11,559 nt of DNA, taken from contig JBBTTY010000037.1 of NCBI GenBank assembly GCA_038063975.1, positions 1 through 11,559 of the forward strand, given 5' to 3'. The notes below the pieces were generated by a model. The model made no database searches, was not told the origin of the DNA, and saw only the letters and a program-made list of their open reading frames with translations. Each line of letters begins with the position of its first letter. Position 1 is the first letter of the stretch. This document shows, in pieces, positions 6,132 to 11,408 of the stretch. The position numbers and the translations under genes were made by a program. This DNA is from UBA6065 sp038063975. GTDB taxonomy: Bacteria > Patescibacteriota > Minisyncoccia > Phycocordibacterales > UBA6065.

Positions 6132-7604
6132 TTATTTCACATGATGCCTATTCCGAATTTTCTCCAATTCTTCCTCTTCGGCTTTTATTTTTTTCTCCTT
6201 GCCTATGGCGCCGAGTTTTTTTAAATCAGTATCAGAAAGTTTTGAAATTTCTTTCGCTCTCTTCTCCAAATATTCTTTTGTATTCAATTTCGGATCTTCC
6301 AAAACTTCTTCTAACAATGCATGTAGAATAAAACCAATTTTTGGTCCAGGTTCTAACTTTGTAACTTCTATAATTTTACTACCGTCTATTTTCAACATAC
6401 CGACAGAGACAGGATCACGCAGAGCTTCTTCTATCATAGCTTTATATTTGCGGAGCCTATAAGGATTCTCTTTTGGCCTGCCTGTGCCAATTCTGTCGCA
6501 AATACGTACATCCATGAGATTCCAAATCAGGTCTTTACCCACATTTGCTATCATCCTGCGTACGGCCGAGAGCGTAATTTGTTCCGTATCAGAGAAAAAC
6601 ATGTGCCAACGCACCAGTTTCACGGCATTTTCGATGGTTTTTGTCGGGAAAGCCAGGTTTTTGAGGATTTTTTCGGTCATTCTGGAACCTACTACTTCAT
6701 GGCCGTAAAACGTGTATTGATTTGTTTCACGTGAAAACCTGCGAGTTTTTGGCTTGCCTATATCATGGAATAGAGCCGCCAGACGAATTTCTAGGGAATA
6801 TTTCTTGTCTGCTGAATGTTGGACCGTATGAAGCAAATGTTCCCAAACATTGTATGCATGAGCCTGATTTTGTTCTATACCTACTCCTTCTTCCAATTCA
6901 GGGGTTATAAAAGGCAAAATACCGAGCTCCTTGCACAATATGAACGCATTCATAGGCTCATCTGACATGATTATGCGGATGAACTCATCGCGAATACGCT
7001 CTCTAGCTATATGCGAGAGGAGTGGAGCGTGTTTTTTCAAGGCCTCTAGCGTTTCTTTTTCAATTGCAAAGCCTAATTCAGCTGATATTCGCACAGCGCG
7101 CATGATTCGCAGAGCATCCTCAAAAAAGCGTTCATGGGCGTCCCCGACGGTCCTAATAAGGCCATTTTTCAGGTCTTTTTGGCCTTCAAATAGATCTATG
7201 ATGTTTCCCGTGAAACCTAAAGCGATAGCGTTTATAGTAAAGTCACGCCGCTTGAGATCATCCTCTATATTTTTGCTAAAGGACACAGAATCAGGACGTC
7301 TTTTATCCGAATATTCCGATTCAAGACGGAAAGGCGTTACCTCCACGATTTTCAGACTCTCTTTTACTGTTTCATCATTTACCACACCGACGGTTCCATA
7401 TTTATTTGTGTAAAACGTATGAGAAAAGGTTTTTATAATCTCTTCTGGTGTGGCGTCGGTTGTTACATCCCAATCTCGTGGTTCTCTCCCTAGGAGAAGA
7501 TCTCGGAAGCAACCACCGACAATAAAAGCCTTAAAACCAGCCTTTTCCAGGCTTTCCGTTACATGTGAAACTTCTGGCGGAATTTTCCAATCAACTTTTT
7601 TCAT
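6132..7604 (-). CDS. cca: CCA-adding enzyme (tRNA nucleotidyltransferase) with HD domain
   Basis: The enzyme builds or repairs the 3' CCA of tRNAs. The 490-residue protein has the class II nucleotidyltransferase head: G30-G31-x2-R34-D35 (IVGGCFRDLLLG), the metal-binding D44-x-D46 (RDWDV), RRDFTINAIA at 119-128 and EDALRIMRAVR at 162-172. The middle has an HD phosphohydrolase domain with H280-D281 (AALFHDIGKPKTRRF), and the tail (about 455-490) is charged and helical. Three of the four tRNAs nearby lack encoded CCA, so this activity is needed. It is transcribed away from the tRNA-Arg gene; a possible -10 (complement of 7614-7619) would give an almost leaderless message. The gene body carries two parS-like sites. 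No terminator for it was seen. Confidence 0.95.
   Translation of the reverse strand: MKKVDWKIPPEVSHVTESLEKAGFKAFIVGGCFRDLLLGREPRDWDVTTDATPEEIIKTFSHTFYTNKYGTVGVVNDETVKESLKIVEVTPFRLESEYSDKRRPDSVSFSKNIEDDLKRRDFTINAIALGFTGNIIDLFEGQKDLKNGLIRTVGDAHERFFEDALRIMRAVRISAELGFAIEKETLEALKKHAPLLSHIARERIRDEFIRIIMSDEPMNAFILCKELGILPFITPELEEGVGIEQNQAHAYNVWEHLLHTVQHSADKKYSLEIRLAALFHDIGKPKTRRFSRETNQYTFYGHEVVGSRMTEKILKNLAFPTKTIENAVKLVRWHMFFSDTEQITLSAVRRMIANVGKDLIWNLMDVRICDRIGTGRPKENPYRLRKYKAMIEEALRDPVSVGMLKIDGSKIIEVTKLEPGPKIGFILHALLEEVLEDPKLNTKEYLEKRAKEISKLSDTDLKKLGAIGKEKKIKAEEEELEKIRNRHHVK
6723..6738. promoter_or_regulatory. parS-like site A (in cca)
   Basis: TGTTTCACGTGAAAAC matches the widely conserved parS form TGTTTCACGTGAAACA at 14 of 16 positions, including the 12-bp palindrome TTTCACGTGAAA. 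Confidence 0.65.
7202..7217. promoter_or_regulatory. parS-like site B (in cca)
   Basis: TGTTTCCCGTGAAACC matches the parS consensus at 14 of 16 positions. The central CACGTG is changed to CCCGTG, which could weaken ParB binding. Confidence 0.5.
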
Positions 7605-7628
7605 TTGATGCCTATTTTACTACATTTT

Positions 7629-7656
7629 TTGATTTTTGTGCGAAGTCGAGTATGAT
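7629..7656 (+). promoter_or_regulatory. Promoter of tRNA-Arg
   Basis: TTGATT (7629-7634), 16-base spacer, TATGAT (7651-7656). The predicted start near 7663 is just before the mature tRNA at 7666. Confidence 0.6.
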
Positions 7657-7665
7657 TGATTCACT

Positions 7666-7737
7666 GCTCCCGTGGTGAAACGGATATCATACCGGTCTTC
7701 GAAACCGTCGTTCCAAGTTCGATTCTTGGCGGGAGCA
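7666..7737 (+). tRNA. tRNA-Arg (anticodon TCG)
   Basis: Acceptor GCTCCCG (7666-7672) pairs with CGGGAGC (7730-7736), discriminator A7737. The anticodon loop CTTCGAA gives anticodon TCG, reading CGA. The T arm is CCAAG-TTCGATT-CTTGG. No CCA is encoded (ACAA follows), so the 3' end depends on the neighbouring CCA-adding enzyme. Confidence 0.94.
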
Positions 7738-7758
7738 CAAAATAGTTTGAAATATGTT

Positions 7759-7786
7759 TTGAATTTAGGTATTCCTAGTGTATATT
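7759..7786 (+). promoter_or_regulatory. Promoter of tRNA-Gly(GCC)
   Basis: TTGAAT (7759-7764), 16-base spacer, TATATT (7781-7786), with predicted start near 7793, three bases before the tRNA. It suggests this tRNA is not only read through from tRNA-Arg. Confidence 0.55.
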
Positions 7787-7795
7787 AATTCCATT

Positions 7796-7866
7796 GCGGG
7801 TATGGTTTAGTGGTAAAACAGGATCTTGCCAAGATTCAGTCGTGAGTTCGATTCTCACTACCCGCA
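7796..7866 (+). tRNA. tRNA-Gly (anticodon GCC)
   Basis: Acceptor GCGGGTA (7796-7802) pairs with TACCCGC (7859-7865), discriminator A7866. The anticodon stem GGATC/GATTC (one G-T pair) holds loop TTGCCAA, anticodon GCC. The T arm is GTGAG-TTCGATT-CTCAC. CCA is not encoded. Confidence 0.94.
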
Positions 7867-7912
7867 CAGAATTATTTCATTGTCTTTTAGGTGACTTTTA
7901 TACTGACGAAAC

Positions 7913-8104
7913 TTTTCCACTTTCATTCATAAACAAAAATTCCAATGTATGACCTTAAATATGGGTTTTTTAGAAAACTGTGGATAACTTTGGGGATAGT
8001 GTTTAAAAGACATTGAGTGTTTCATTTAATAAATTTTGTCTTTTATCTTTATTACCCCTCAATGAAGCCATTTATTGACAATTCTTTATTTTTAACTATG
8101 TAAT
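7913..8104. other. AT-rich intergenic region with DnaA boxes: candidate replication origin
   Basis: Between tRNA-Gly(GCC) and YraN lie 269 to 290 bases without a gene. They hold one perfect DnaA box TTATCCACA (complement of 7979-7987), one near-match TTTTCCACT (7913-7921), and a weak CTATCCCCA (complement of 7991-7999). An AT-rich tract runs from about 8020 to 8100, as an unwinding element would. parS-like sites lie on both sides. There is no dnaA gene in the window and the number of boxes is small, so this is a candidate only. Confidence 0.35.
8075..8104 (+). promoter_or_regulatory. Promoter of the YraN gene
   Basis: A perfect TTGACA (8075-8080), 18-base spacer and TGTAAT (8099-8104, five of six). 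The predicted start is near 8111, just ahead of the palindrome at 8114. Confidence 0.6.
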
Positions 8105-8113
8105 GGGTCACAT

Positions 8114-8127
8114 GTTACATATGTAAC
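8114..8127. promoter_or_regulatory. Perfect 14-bp palindrome at the YraN transcription start (candidate operator)
   Basis: GTTACATATGTAAC is its own reverse complement. It begins about three bases after the predicted transcription start, a position where a bound repressor would block initiation or early elongation. The cognate regulator is unknown. Confidence 0.55.
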
Positions 8128-8137
8128 GTATCTCGAT

Positions 8138-8153
8138 GGTTTCACGTGAAATC
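8138..8153. promoter_or_regulatory. parS-like site C (in the YraN leader)
   Basis: GGTTTCACGTGAAATC matches parS at 13 of 16 positions and keeps the full 12-bp palindrome TTTCACGTGAAA (8140-8151). It ends three bases before the chosen YraN start. Confidence 0.6.
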
Positions 8154-8156
8154 TCT

Positions 8157-8543
8157 ATGAAAAATTTTTCTTCAGAAACTCAAAAGAAGGGAGAAATCGG
8201 CGAATCAATAGCTTGTACGTATTTGATGCGTAATGGTTTTGAAGTTCTCGATAGAAATTACACCAGAAAATGGGGAGAGGTTGATATTATTGCTTTGAAG
8301 CAGGGAATACTTCATTTTATAGAAGTAAAAAGTGTTACACGTGAAAACTTTGATAAAAATTTGAATATAAGACCAGAAGATCAAATGCACGCATGGAAAC
8401 AGAGAAAGCTAGCGAGGACTATAGAACTATATATAAATGAACGGGCAACGGGGAAGTGGCAATTCGATGTTGCGTGTGTCTATATGAATATGACCCAGAG
8501 AAAAGCTAGAGTTGTCCTTTTGGAGGATATCATTTTGCAGTAA
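8157..8543 (+). CDS. yraN: YraN/UPF0102 family endonuclease-like protein
   Basis: The family has a restriction-endonuclease-like fold with Holliday-junction-resolvase similarity; its cellular role is poorly defined. The sequence shows the expected order: KKGEIGESIACTYLMRNGFEVLDRNY, then KWGEVDIIAL with the catalytic-type Asp, and LHFIEVKSV with the E-x-K pair, followed by QRKLARTIELYI and WQFDVACVYM. I start at the ATG at 8157 (MKNFSSETQKKGE, 128 residues), which suits the family's short N-terminus; an in-frame ATG at 8136 would add seven residues and place the parS-like site C inside the coding region. No Shine-Dalgarno helps the choice. A second parS-like site (D) lies in the gene. The stop codon is inside an 11-bp tandem duplication. 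Confidence 0.9.
   Translation: MKNFSSETQKKGEIGESIACTYLMRNGFEVLDRNYTRKWGEVDIIALKQGILHFIEVKSVTRENFDKNLNIRPEDQMHAWKQRKLARTIELYINERATGKWQFDVACVYMNMTQRKARVVLLEDIILQ
8333..8348. promoter_or_regulatory. parS-like site D (in the YraN gene)
   Basis: TGTTACACGTGAAAAC matches parS at 13 of 16 positions, one mismatch falling at position 5, which is variable in known parS sites. The CACGTGAAA core is intact. Confidence 0.5.
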
Positions 8544-8559
8544 AATTGCAGTAAAATTG
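8535..8559 (+). repeat. 11-bp tandem duplication at the YraN stop codon
   Basis: TTGCAGTAAAA occurs exactly at 8535-8545 and 8546-8556, followed by a three-base partial copy. The first unit contains the last codon CAG and the TAA stop. Confidence 0.93.
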
Positions 8560-8599
8560 GACAAAATTAAACCGAAAACTCTGGTTTTTTATAGGTTTA

Positions 8600-8608
8600 T
8601 GCTAATAT
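8600..8608 (+). promoter_or_regulatory. Extended -10 promoter of tRNA-Pro
   Basis: TGC followed by TAATAT (8603-8608) forms an extended -10 with no good -35. The start would be near 8615, about 23 bases before the tRNA. It may also serve the RNHCP gene. Confidence 0.45.
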
Positions 8609-8637
8609 GTGGAAGTCAAAAAGCTAAAAAAATGAAC

Positions 8638-8708
8638 GGGGCGTGGTGTAACGGCTAACATGCTTGACTTGGGATCAAGTGACTCCGGGTTCGAATCCCG
8701 GCGCCCCG
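8638..8708 (+). tRNA. tRNA-Pro (anticodon TGG)
   Basis: Acceptor GGGGCGT (8638-8644) pairs with GCGCCCC (8701-8707, T-G at the inner end), discriminator G8708. The anticodon stem CTTGA/TCAAG holds loop CTTGGGA, anticodon TGG. The T arm is CCGGG-TTCGAAT-CCCGG. AT follows, so CCA is not encoded. Confidence 0.94.
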
Positions 8709-8741
8709 ATAAAAAATATATAAATATAGAAAAAGCCAAAA

Positions 8742-9041
8742 ATGGCCAAAAAATTCACCAAAACAATTGAAAATTTCATTTGCGAGCATTGTGGAAGGGA
8801 AGTTGTGGGTACCGGTTACACGAATCATTGCCCGGCGTGCCTATGGTCAAAACATGTAGATACAAATCCGGGTGATAGAGCAGAGATGTGTGGTGGCTCT
8901 ATGAAACCAATCAGAAACGAAAAGAAGGGAAAAGATTTTATGATCGTTCATAAATGTGTCAGATGTGGTTTTGAAAGAAAAAATACTTTCGACAAAGAAG
9001 ACAATTTTGAGACGCTACTGAAAATTTCAAAAAAAATTTAA
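8742..9041 (+). CDS. RNHCP domain zinc-ribbon protein
   Basis: The family is named for its conserved RNHCP motif; its function is unknown, and zinc binding is inferred from the cysteines. The 99-residue protein has FICEHCGREVVGTGYTNHCP (C-x2-C, then TNHCPACLW in the family position), PGDRAEMCGG, and a final HKCVRCGFERKNTF. It is basic, with four cysteine pairs or near-pairs, as expected for a small nucleic-acid-binding ribbon. The ATG lies 33 bases after tRNA-Pro with no Shine-Dalgarno, so it is probably made from a tRNA-mRNA co-transcript released by RNase P and RNase Z-type processing, an inference. It is followed by tRNA-Gly(TCC), placing a possible RNA-binding protein between two tRNA genes. 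Confidence 0.9.
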   Translation: MAKKFTKTIENFICEHCGREVVGTGYTNHCPACLWSKHVDTNPGDRAEMCGGSMKPIRNEKKGKDFMIVHKCVRCGFERKNTFDKEDNFETLLKISKKI

Positions 9042-9044
9042 TTT

Positions 9045-9062
9045 ATACTTTAAATACTTTAA
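9045..9062 (+). repeat. 9-bp tandem duplication after the RNHCP stop
   Basis: ATACTTTAA occurs exactly at 9045-9053 and 9054-9062, beginning four bases after the RNHCP gene ends. Confidence 0.9.
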
Positions 9063-9079
9063 TTCACATCCAAAAATTA

Positions 9080-9108
9080 TTGCTCTGCGTCTTATTTTTT
9101 GATAGTAT
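9080..9108 (+). promoter_or_regulatory. Promoter of tRNA-Gly(TCC)
   Basis: TTGCTC (9080-9085), 17-base spacer, TAGTAT (9103-9108); predicted start near 9115, three bases before the tRNA. The -10 is the same hexamer as at the Fic gene. Confidence 0.55.
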
Positions 9109-9117
9109 CGCTCTATT

Positions 9118-9191
9118 GCGGGCGTGGTTTAATGGTAGAATATGAACCTTCCAAGTTCGAGGTCCGAGTTCGATTCTCGGCGCCCGCACCA
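9118..9191 (+). tRNA. tRNA-Gly (anticodon TCC), CCA encoded
   Basis: Acceptor GCGGGCG (9118-9124) pairs with CGCCCGC (9181-9187), discriminator A9188, then CCA at 9189-9191. The anticodon stem TGAAC/GTTCG holds loop CTTCCAA, anticodon TCC. The T arm is CCGAG-TTCGATT-CTCGG. It is the only one of the four tRNAs here with an encoded CCA. Confidence 0.94.
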
Positions 9192-9258
9192 TTAGTGAGA
9201 TCGACCGAAATGTCTCGCCAGTGTTAAAATATGTTTATGAAAATAATACTCGTAGCCA

Positions 9259-9295
9259 CAGATACAAAAGCTAAGAGTCTGGTTTTTTGTATCTG
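9259..9295. repeat. Perfect 11-bp inverted repeat (hairpin) downstream of tRNA-Gly(TCC)
   Basis: CAGATACAAAA (9259-9269) pairs perfectly with TTTTGTATCTG (9285-9295) around a 15-base loop. There is no T run after it, so it is not a standard terminator. Smaller inverted repeats follow (ATACT/AGTAT, GTATC/GATAC), suggesting a structured 5' region for the next gene or a small RNA. Confidence 0.7.
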
Positions 9296-9386
9296 ATACT
9301 CTAAAAGTATTCTCTCTAGAGCAGGTATCCGACTTGATACATTCTGGAGTATTGAAAGACACGTATTTTGAAAATTCTTGTTTGAA

Positions 9387-9728
9387 ATGCAACTCATATA
9401 TCATCCAGATGAATCTACTTTATTAAGAAGAACTAGCTATCTTGGAGGACCATCTACTCATGGAGACAGAGTATGTATCTATGTGGTTGGTGAAGTGCGT
9501 TCCACTTCGCTCCGAGAAAATGACATTCGGCAAGTATATCAAGATATAACTATCGCCGGTCTTCCACTCAAAGTATTTTTTGTTGACGGAAAAGATTGGC
9601 CTTATGAATTACCTTTTGTCATTTGGCAAGAAGAATTTTGGGATATACCACCTATAAATAATACTGTATATATCGTGTATGTTGCTTCTAGGCATCACTT
9701 TCTTGGTGACTTACGATGTGACGATTAG
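9387..9728 (+). CDS. Hypothetical protein, 113 residues, possibly 5'-truncated
   Basis: Not recognised. From the ATG at 9387 (MQLIYHPDESTLL) the protein has alternating beta-like stretches (DRVCIYVVGEV, LPLKVFFVDG, NNTVYIVYVAS) and an aromatic-rich middle (WPYELPFVIWQEEFWDIPP). No signal peptide, membrane segment or known motif is visible. Codon composition (many codons beginning with G or A) looks genuine. No ribosome binding site is seen. The frame extends upstream to an ATG at 9231 (MFMKIILVATDTKAKSLVFCI), interrupted only by two TGA codons, so the present gene may be the remnant of a longer one. It ends 12 bases before the first Fic operator and might be a partner of the Fic protein, but nothing in the sequence proves it. 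Confidence 0.45.
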   Translation: MQLIYHPDESTLLRRTSYLGGPSTHGDRVCIYVVGEVRSTSLRENDIRQVYQDITIAGLPLKVFFVDGKDWPYELPFVIWQEEFWDIPPINNTVYIVYVASRHHFLGDLRCDD

Positions 9729-9739
9729 TGCGGAAGTAC

Positions 9740-9783
9740 TAACTTTATAAAGTTTTCGTTTTTTGCATAACTTTATAAAGTTT
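9740..9783. promoter_or_regulatory. Two identical palindromic operators upstream of the Fic gene
   Basis: TAACTTTATAAAGTTT occurs exactly at 9740-9755 and 9768-9783. Each contains the perfect 14-bp palindrome AACTTTATAAAGTT, with centres 28 bases apart. The second fills the spacer between -35 and -10 of the Fic promoter. The helix-turn-helix domain of the Fic protein itself is the most economical candidate regulator. Confidence 0.82.
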
Positions 9784-9791
9784 GCTAGTAT
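9763..9791 (+). promoter_or_regulatory. Promoter of the Fic gene, probably leaderless
   Basis: TTGCAT (9763-9768), 17-base spacer, TAGTAT (9786-9791) with an upstream TGC (extended -10). The predicted start, about 9798, is the A of the ATG itself, and no Shine-Dalgarno is present. Confidence 0.7.
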
Positions 9792-9797
9792 TGTGCC

Positions 9798-10751
9798 ATG
9801 ACTGCGATATCCCAAAATATGACTGTTAAACAAAAGTTGGAGATAATCAAGAAAATGTCGGGTCTAACCCAGACAAAATTAGCGGTCAAGATCGGTGTGT
9901 CTTTTGTCGCTTTCAATAATTGGTGGACAGGCAAGTCAGTGCCGAGAGCAAAGATGCAGGCAGTCATAGATGAACTCTTTCTAGAAGTAACAGGACAGAA
10001 AATAATCCCAGCCGATCTTCTCATAGCCAAAAAACAGATCTTGCAGAAAAAATCCTCCAAGCATAAAAATATTCTCAAGGAAATTTTAGATAACCCGGAT
10101 ATCTGCGACCAATTTATTCTCAAACTCACCTATCACACTAACAGTATAGAGGGCAGTACGCTCTCCGAGCCGGACACGGCAGCCATCTTGTTTGACAATA
10201 AAGCTTTGCCAAACAAGAGTCTGACGGAACAACTGGAAGCTAAAAATCATCAGACAGCTCTGAATTATCTGTTTGACTATATAGCAAAGAGGGGAAAAAT
10301 TGATGAGAACCTGGTGCGGAAACTCCACAGTATTCTCATGAACGGCATTCGTTCGGATGCGGGTAGTTATCGCAATCATGGAGTCAGGATTACCGGCGTT
10401 GATTTGCCGACCGCCAATCACATGAGTGTTCCTAAATTGATGTCGGAAGTAATCGTTCGGATTGGGACAAAAACCAAAGATGTCATTGCTCTGGTGGCGA
10501 CTATTCATAGCAAATTTGAACAAATCCATCCTTTTTCTGACGGCAACGGTCGCATCGGTCGCTTACTCATGAACGCCATGCTCCTAGAGGCAAATTTTGC
10601 CCCGGCTATAATACTCCAGGAACGGAAACGGCTCTATTATGCGTATCTTTACAAGGCTCAGACCAAAGAAGACTTTAGTCAGCTAGAGGATTTTTTTTGT
10701 GAATCTATTCTCGGTGGTTTTCGGATTTTGGAGCGTGAAGATGTGAAGTAA
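9798..10751 (+). CDS. Class II Fic domain protein with N-terminal helix-turn-helix
   Basis: Fic enzymes transfer AMP (or related groups) from a nucleotide to a protein hydroxyl; targets of this one are unknown. The 317-residue protein has an XRE-like helix-turn-helix at about 9-60 (GLTQTKLAVKIGVSFVAFNNWWTGKSVPR), an inhibitory helix motif TNSIEG at 114-119 matching (S/T)xxxE(G/N), and the catalytic loop HPFSDGNGRIGR at 244-255 with H244, D248, N250, R252 and R255 all present. The inhibitory motif N-terminal to the Fic core in the same chain marks class II, so no separate antitoxin is needed and activity should be self-restrained. The protein is cytosolic. Two palindromes in its promoter suggest autoregulation. 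It converges on HU with a shared terminator between them. Such genes are accessory and often horizontally acquired. Confidence 0.94.
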   Translation: MTAISQNMTVKQKLEIIKKMSGLTQTKLAVKIGVSFVAFNNWWTGKSVPRAKMQAVIDELFLEVTGQKIIPADLLIAKKQILQKKSSKHKNILKEILDNPDICDQFILKLTYHTNSIEGSTLSEPDTAAILFDNKALPNKSLTEQLEAKNHQTALNYLFDYIAKRGKIDENLVRKLHSILMNGIRSDAGSYRNHGVRITGVDLPTANHMSVPKLMSEVIVRIGTKTKDVIALVATIHSKFEQIHPFSDGNGRIGRLLMNAMLLEANFAPAIILQERKRLYYAYLYKAQTKEDFSQLEDFFCESILGGFRILEREDVK

Positions 10752-10864
10752 TTTTTGTTTATTTACTTCCATTATCTAACCTTTTGGATTCTGCCCACGC
10801 CAATTCGTAGGGAAAAACGGCAGTAGGTCTGCCAAACGCTCTGGAGAATAGCGTCAAACTCCAA

Positions 10865-10890
10865 CCTCGTACAGAAATGTACGGGGTTTT
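10865..10890 (+). terminator. Intrinsic terminator on the Fic side
   Basis: CCTCGTAC (10865-10872) pairs with GTACGGGG (10879-10886, one T-G pair) around AGAAAT, followed by TTTTGTATTTT. It lies 114 bases after the Fic stop. Confidence 0.78.
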
Positions 10891-10904
10891 GTATTTTAGC
10901 CACC

Positions 10905-10940
10905 AAAAAACCACCAAATCTTTCAATTTGGTGGTTTTTT
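10905..10940. terminator. Perfect bidirectional terminator between Fic and HU
   Basis: A 15-bp perfect stem joins 10905-10919 (six A, then CCACCAAAT) and 10926-10940 (ATTTGGTGG, then six T) with a six-base loop. The A and T runs at the two ends make it work in both directions, stopping the convergent Fic and HU transcripts. Confidence 0.92.
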
Positions 10941-10980
10941 GCCTTCTATTCCTGCGAATTTTAGGAAATAGCGAGGGAAA

Positions 10981-11253
10981 TTATTTAACCGAATCCTTCA
11001 GGGCCTTTGCGGCGCGGAACTTTGGCACTTTCATGGCTGGAACTTGGATAGCTTCGCCTGTGCGAGGGTTTCGAGCCTGTCTAGCCTTTCTCATTTTTAC
11101 CGAAAAGATACCGAGGCCAGCGATCGAAACTTCATCACCCTTCTTCAGACCGGCTACGATAGAATCAAAAACCTTGTCTACAACCTGCTCTGCCTGTACT
11201 TTGGTCGTATTCAATACGCCGTGTACTGCTTCTACAATTGCTGCTTTGTTCAT
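10981..11253 (-). CDS. hup: HU family DNA-binding protein
   Basis: HU is an abundant nucleoid protein that binds and bends DNA as a dimer and assists replication, repair and site-specific recombination. The 90-residue protein is full length: MNKAAIVEAVHGVLNTTKVQAEQVVDKVFDSI forms the helical dimer base, GDEVSIAGLGIFSVKMRKAR the first strands, and RNPRTGEAIQVPAMKVPKFRA the DNA-binding arm with the conserved RNPRTGE and an intercalating-type proline, then the end helix KALKDSVK. The ATG at 11251-11253 has no Shine-Dalgarno; the promoter at 11288-11315 gives a leader of about 28 bases. It is a single-gene transcript that ends at the bidirectional terminator. Confidence 0.96.
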   Translation of the reverse strand: MNKAAIVEAVHGVLNTTKVQAEQVVDKVFDSIVAGLKKGDEVSIAGLGIFSVKMRKARQARNPRTGEAIQVPAMKVPKFRAAKALKDSVK

Positions 11254-11287
11254 ATTATAAAACTAAACTAATAATAAGACTTTGAAC

Positions 11288-11315
11288 AGTATATATGAAG
11301 CCGTTTTTTGCGCAA
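11288..11315 (-). promoter_or_regulatory. Promoter of the HU gene
   Basis: On the minus strand TTGCGC (complement of 11310-11315), 16-base spacer and TATACT (complement of 11288-11293), with predicted start near 11281. Confidence 0.6.
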
Positions 11316-11408
11316 CACATAGGAAATATGGCTCTACTGCATAAAGTGGGGATAAGGAAGTGAATATGAAGCAAGAAAATAATGTCAAGAACAACAATAG
11401 CATATAAT

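Larger units (their letters stand above)
10759..10960 (-). pseudogene. Possible coding remnant without start, reading through terminators
   Basis: A minus-strand frame stays open from about 10960 to the TAA at 10759-10761 and ends with the protein-like stretch LFSRAFGRPTAVFPYELAWA followed by ESKRLDNGSK. There is no ATG start or ribosome site, and the frame crosses two terminator hairpins, so at most it is a decayed gene end. It occupies the space between Fic and HU. Confidence 0.2.

Noticed and set aside
6931..7413. Plus-strand open frame of 160 codons inside cca
   Set aside because: Antisense shadow of the well-conserved nucleotidyltransferase head; serine/arginine-rich and without family features.
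9231..9389. Recoding of TGA (as glycine in Gracilibacteria/Absconditabacteria, or as selenocysteine)
   Set aside because: All long conserved genes here read without in-frame TGA, one gene probably uses TGA as stop, and no SECIS-like context was identified beyond a generic hairpin.
9192..9404. Minus-strand frame of 70 codons after tRNA-Gly(TCC)
   Set aside because: No ribosome site, crosses the 11-bp hairpin, and overlaps the better plus-strand gene start.
10877..11260. Plus-strand frame of 127 codons over HU
   Set aside because: Antisense of HU and begins inside a terminator.
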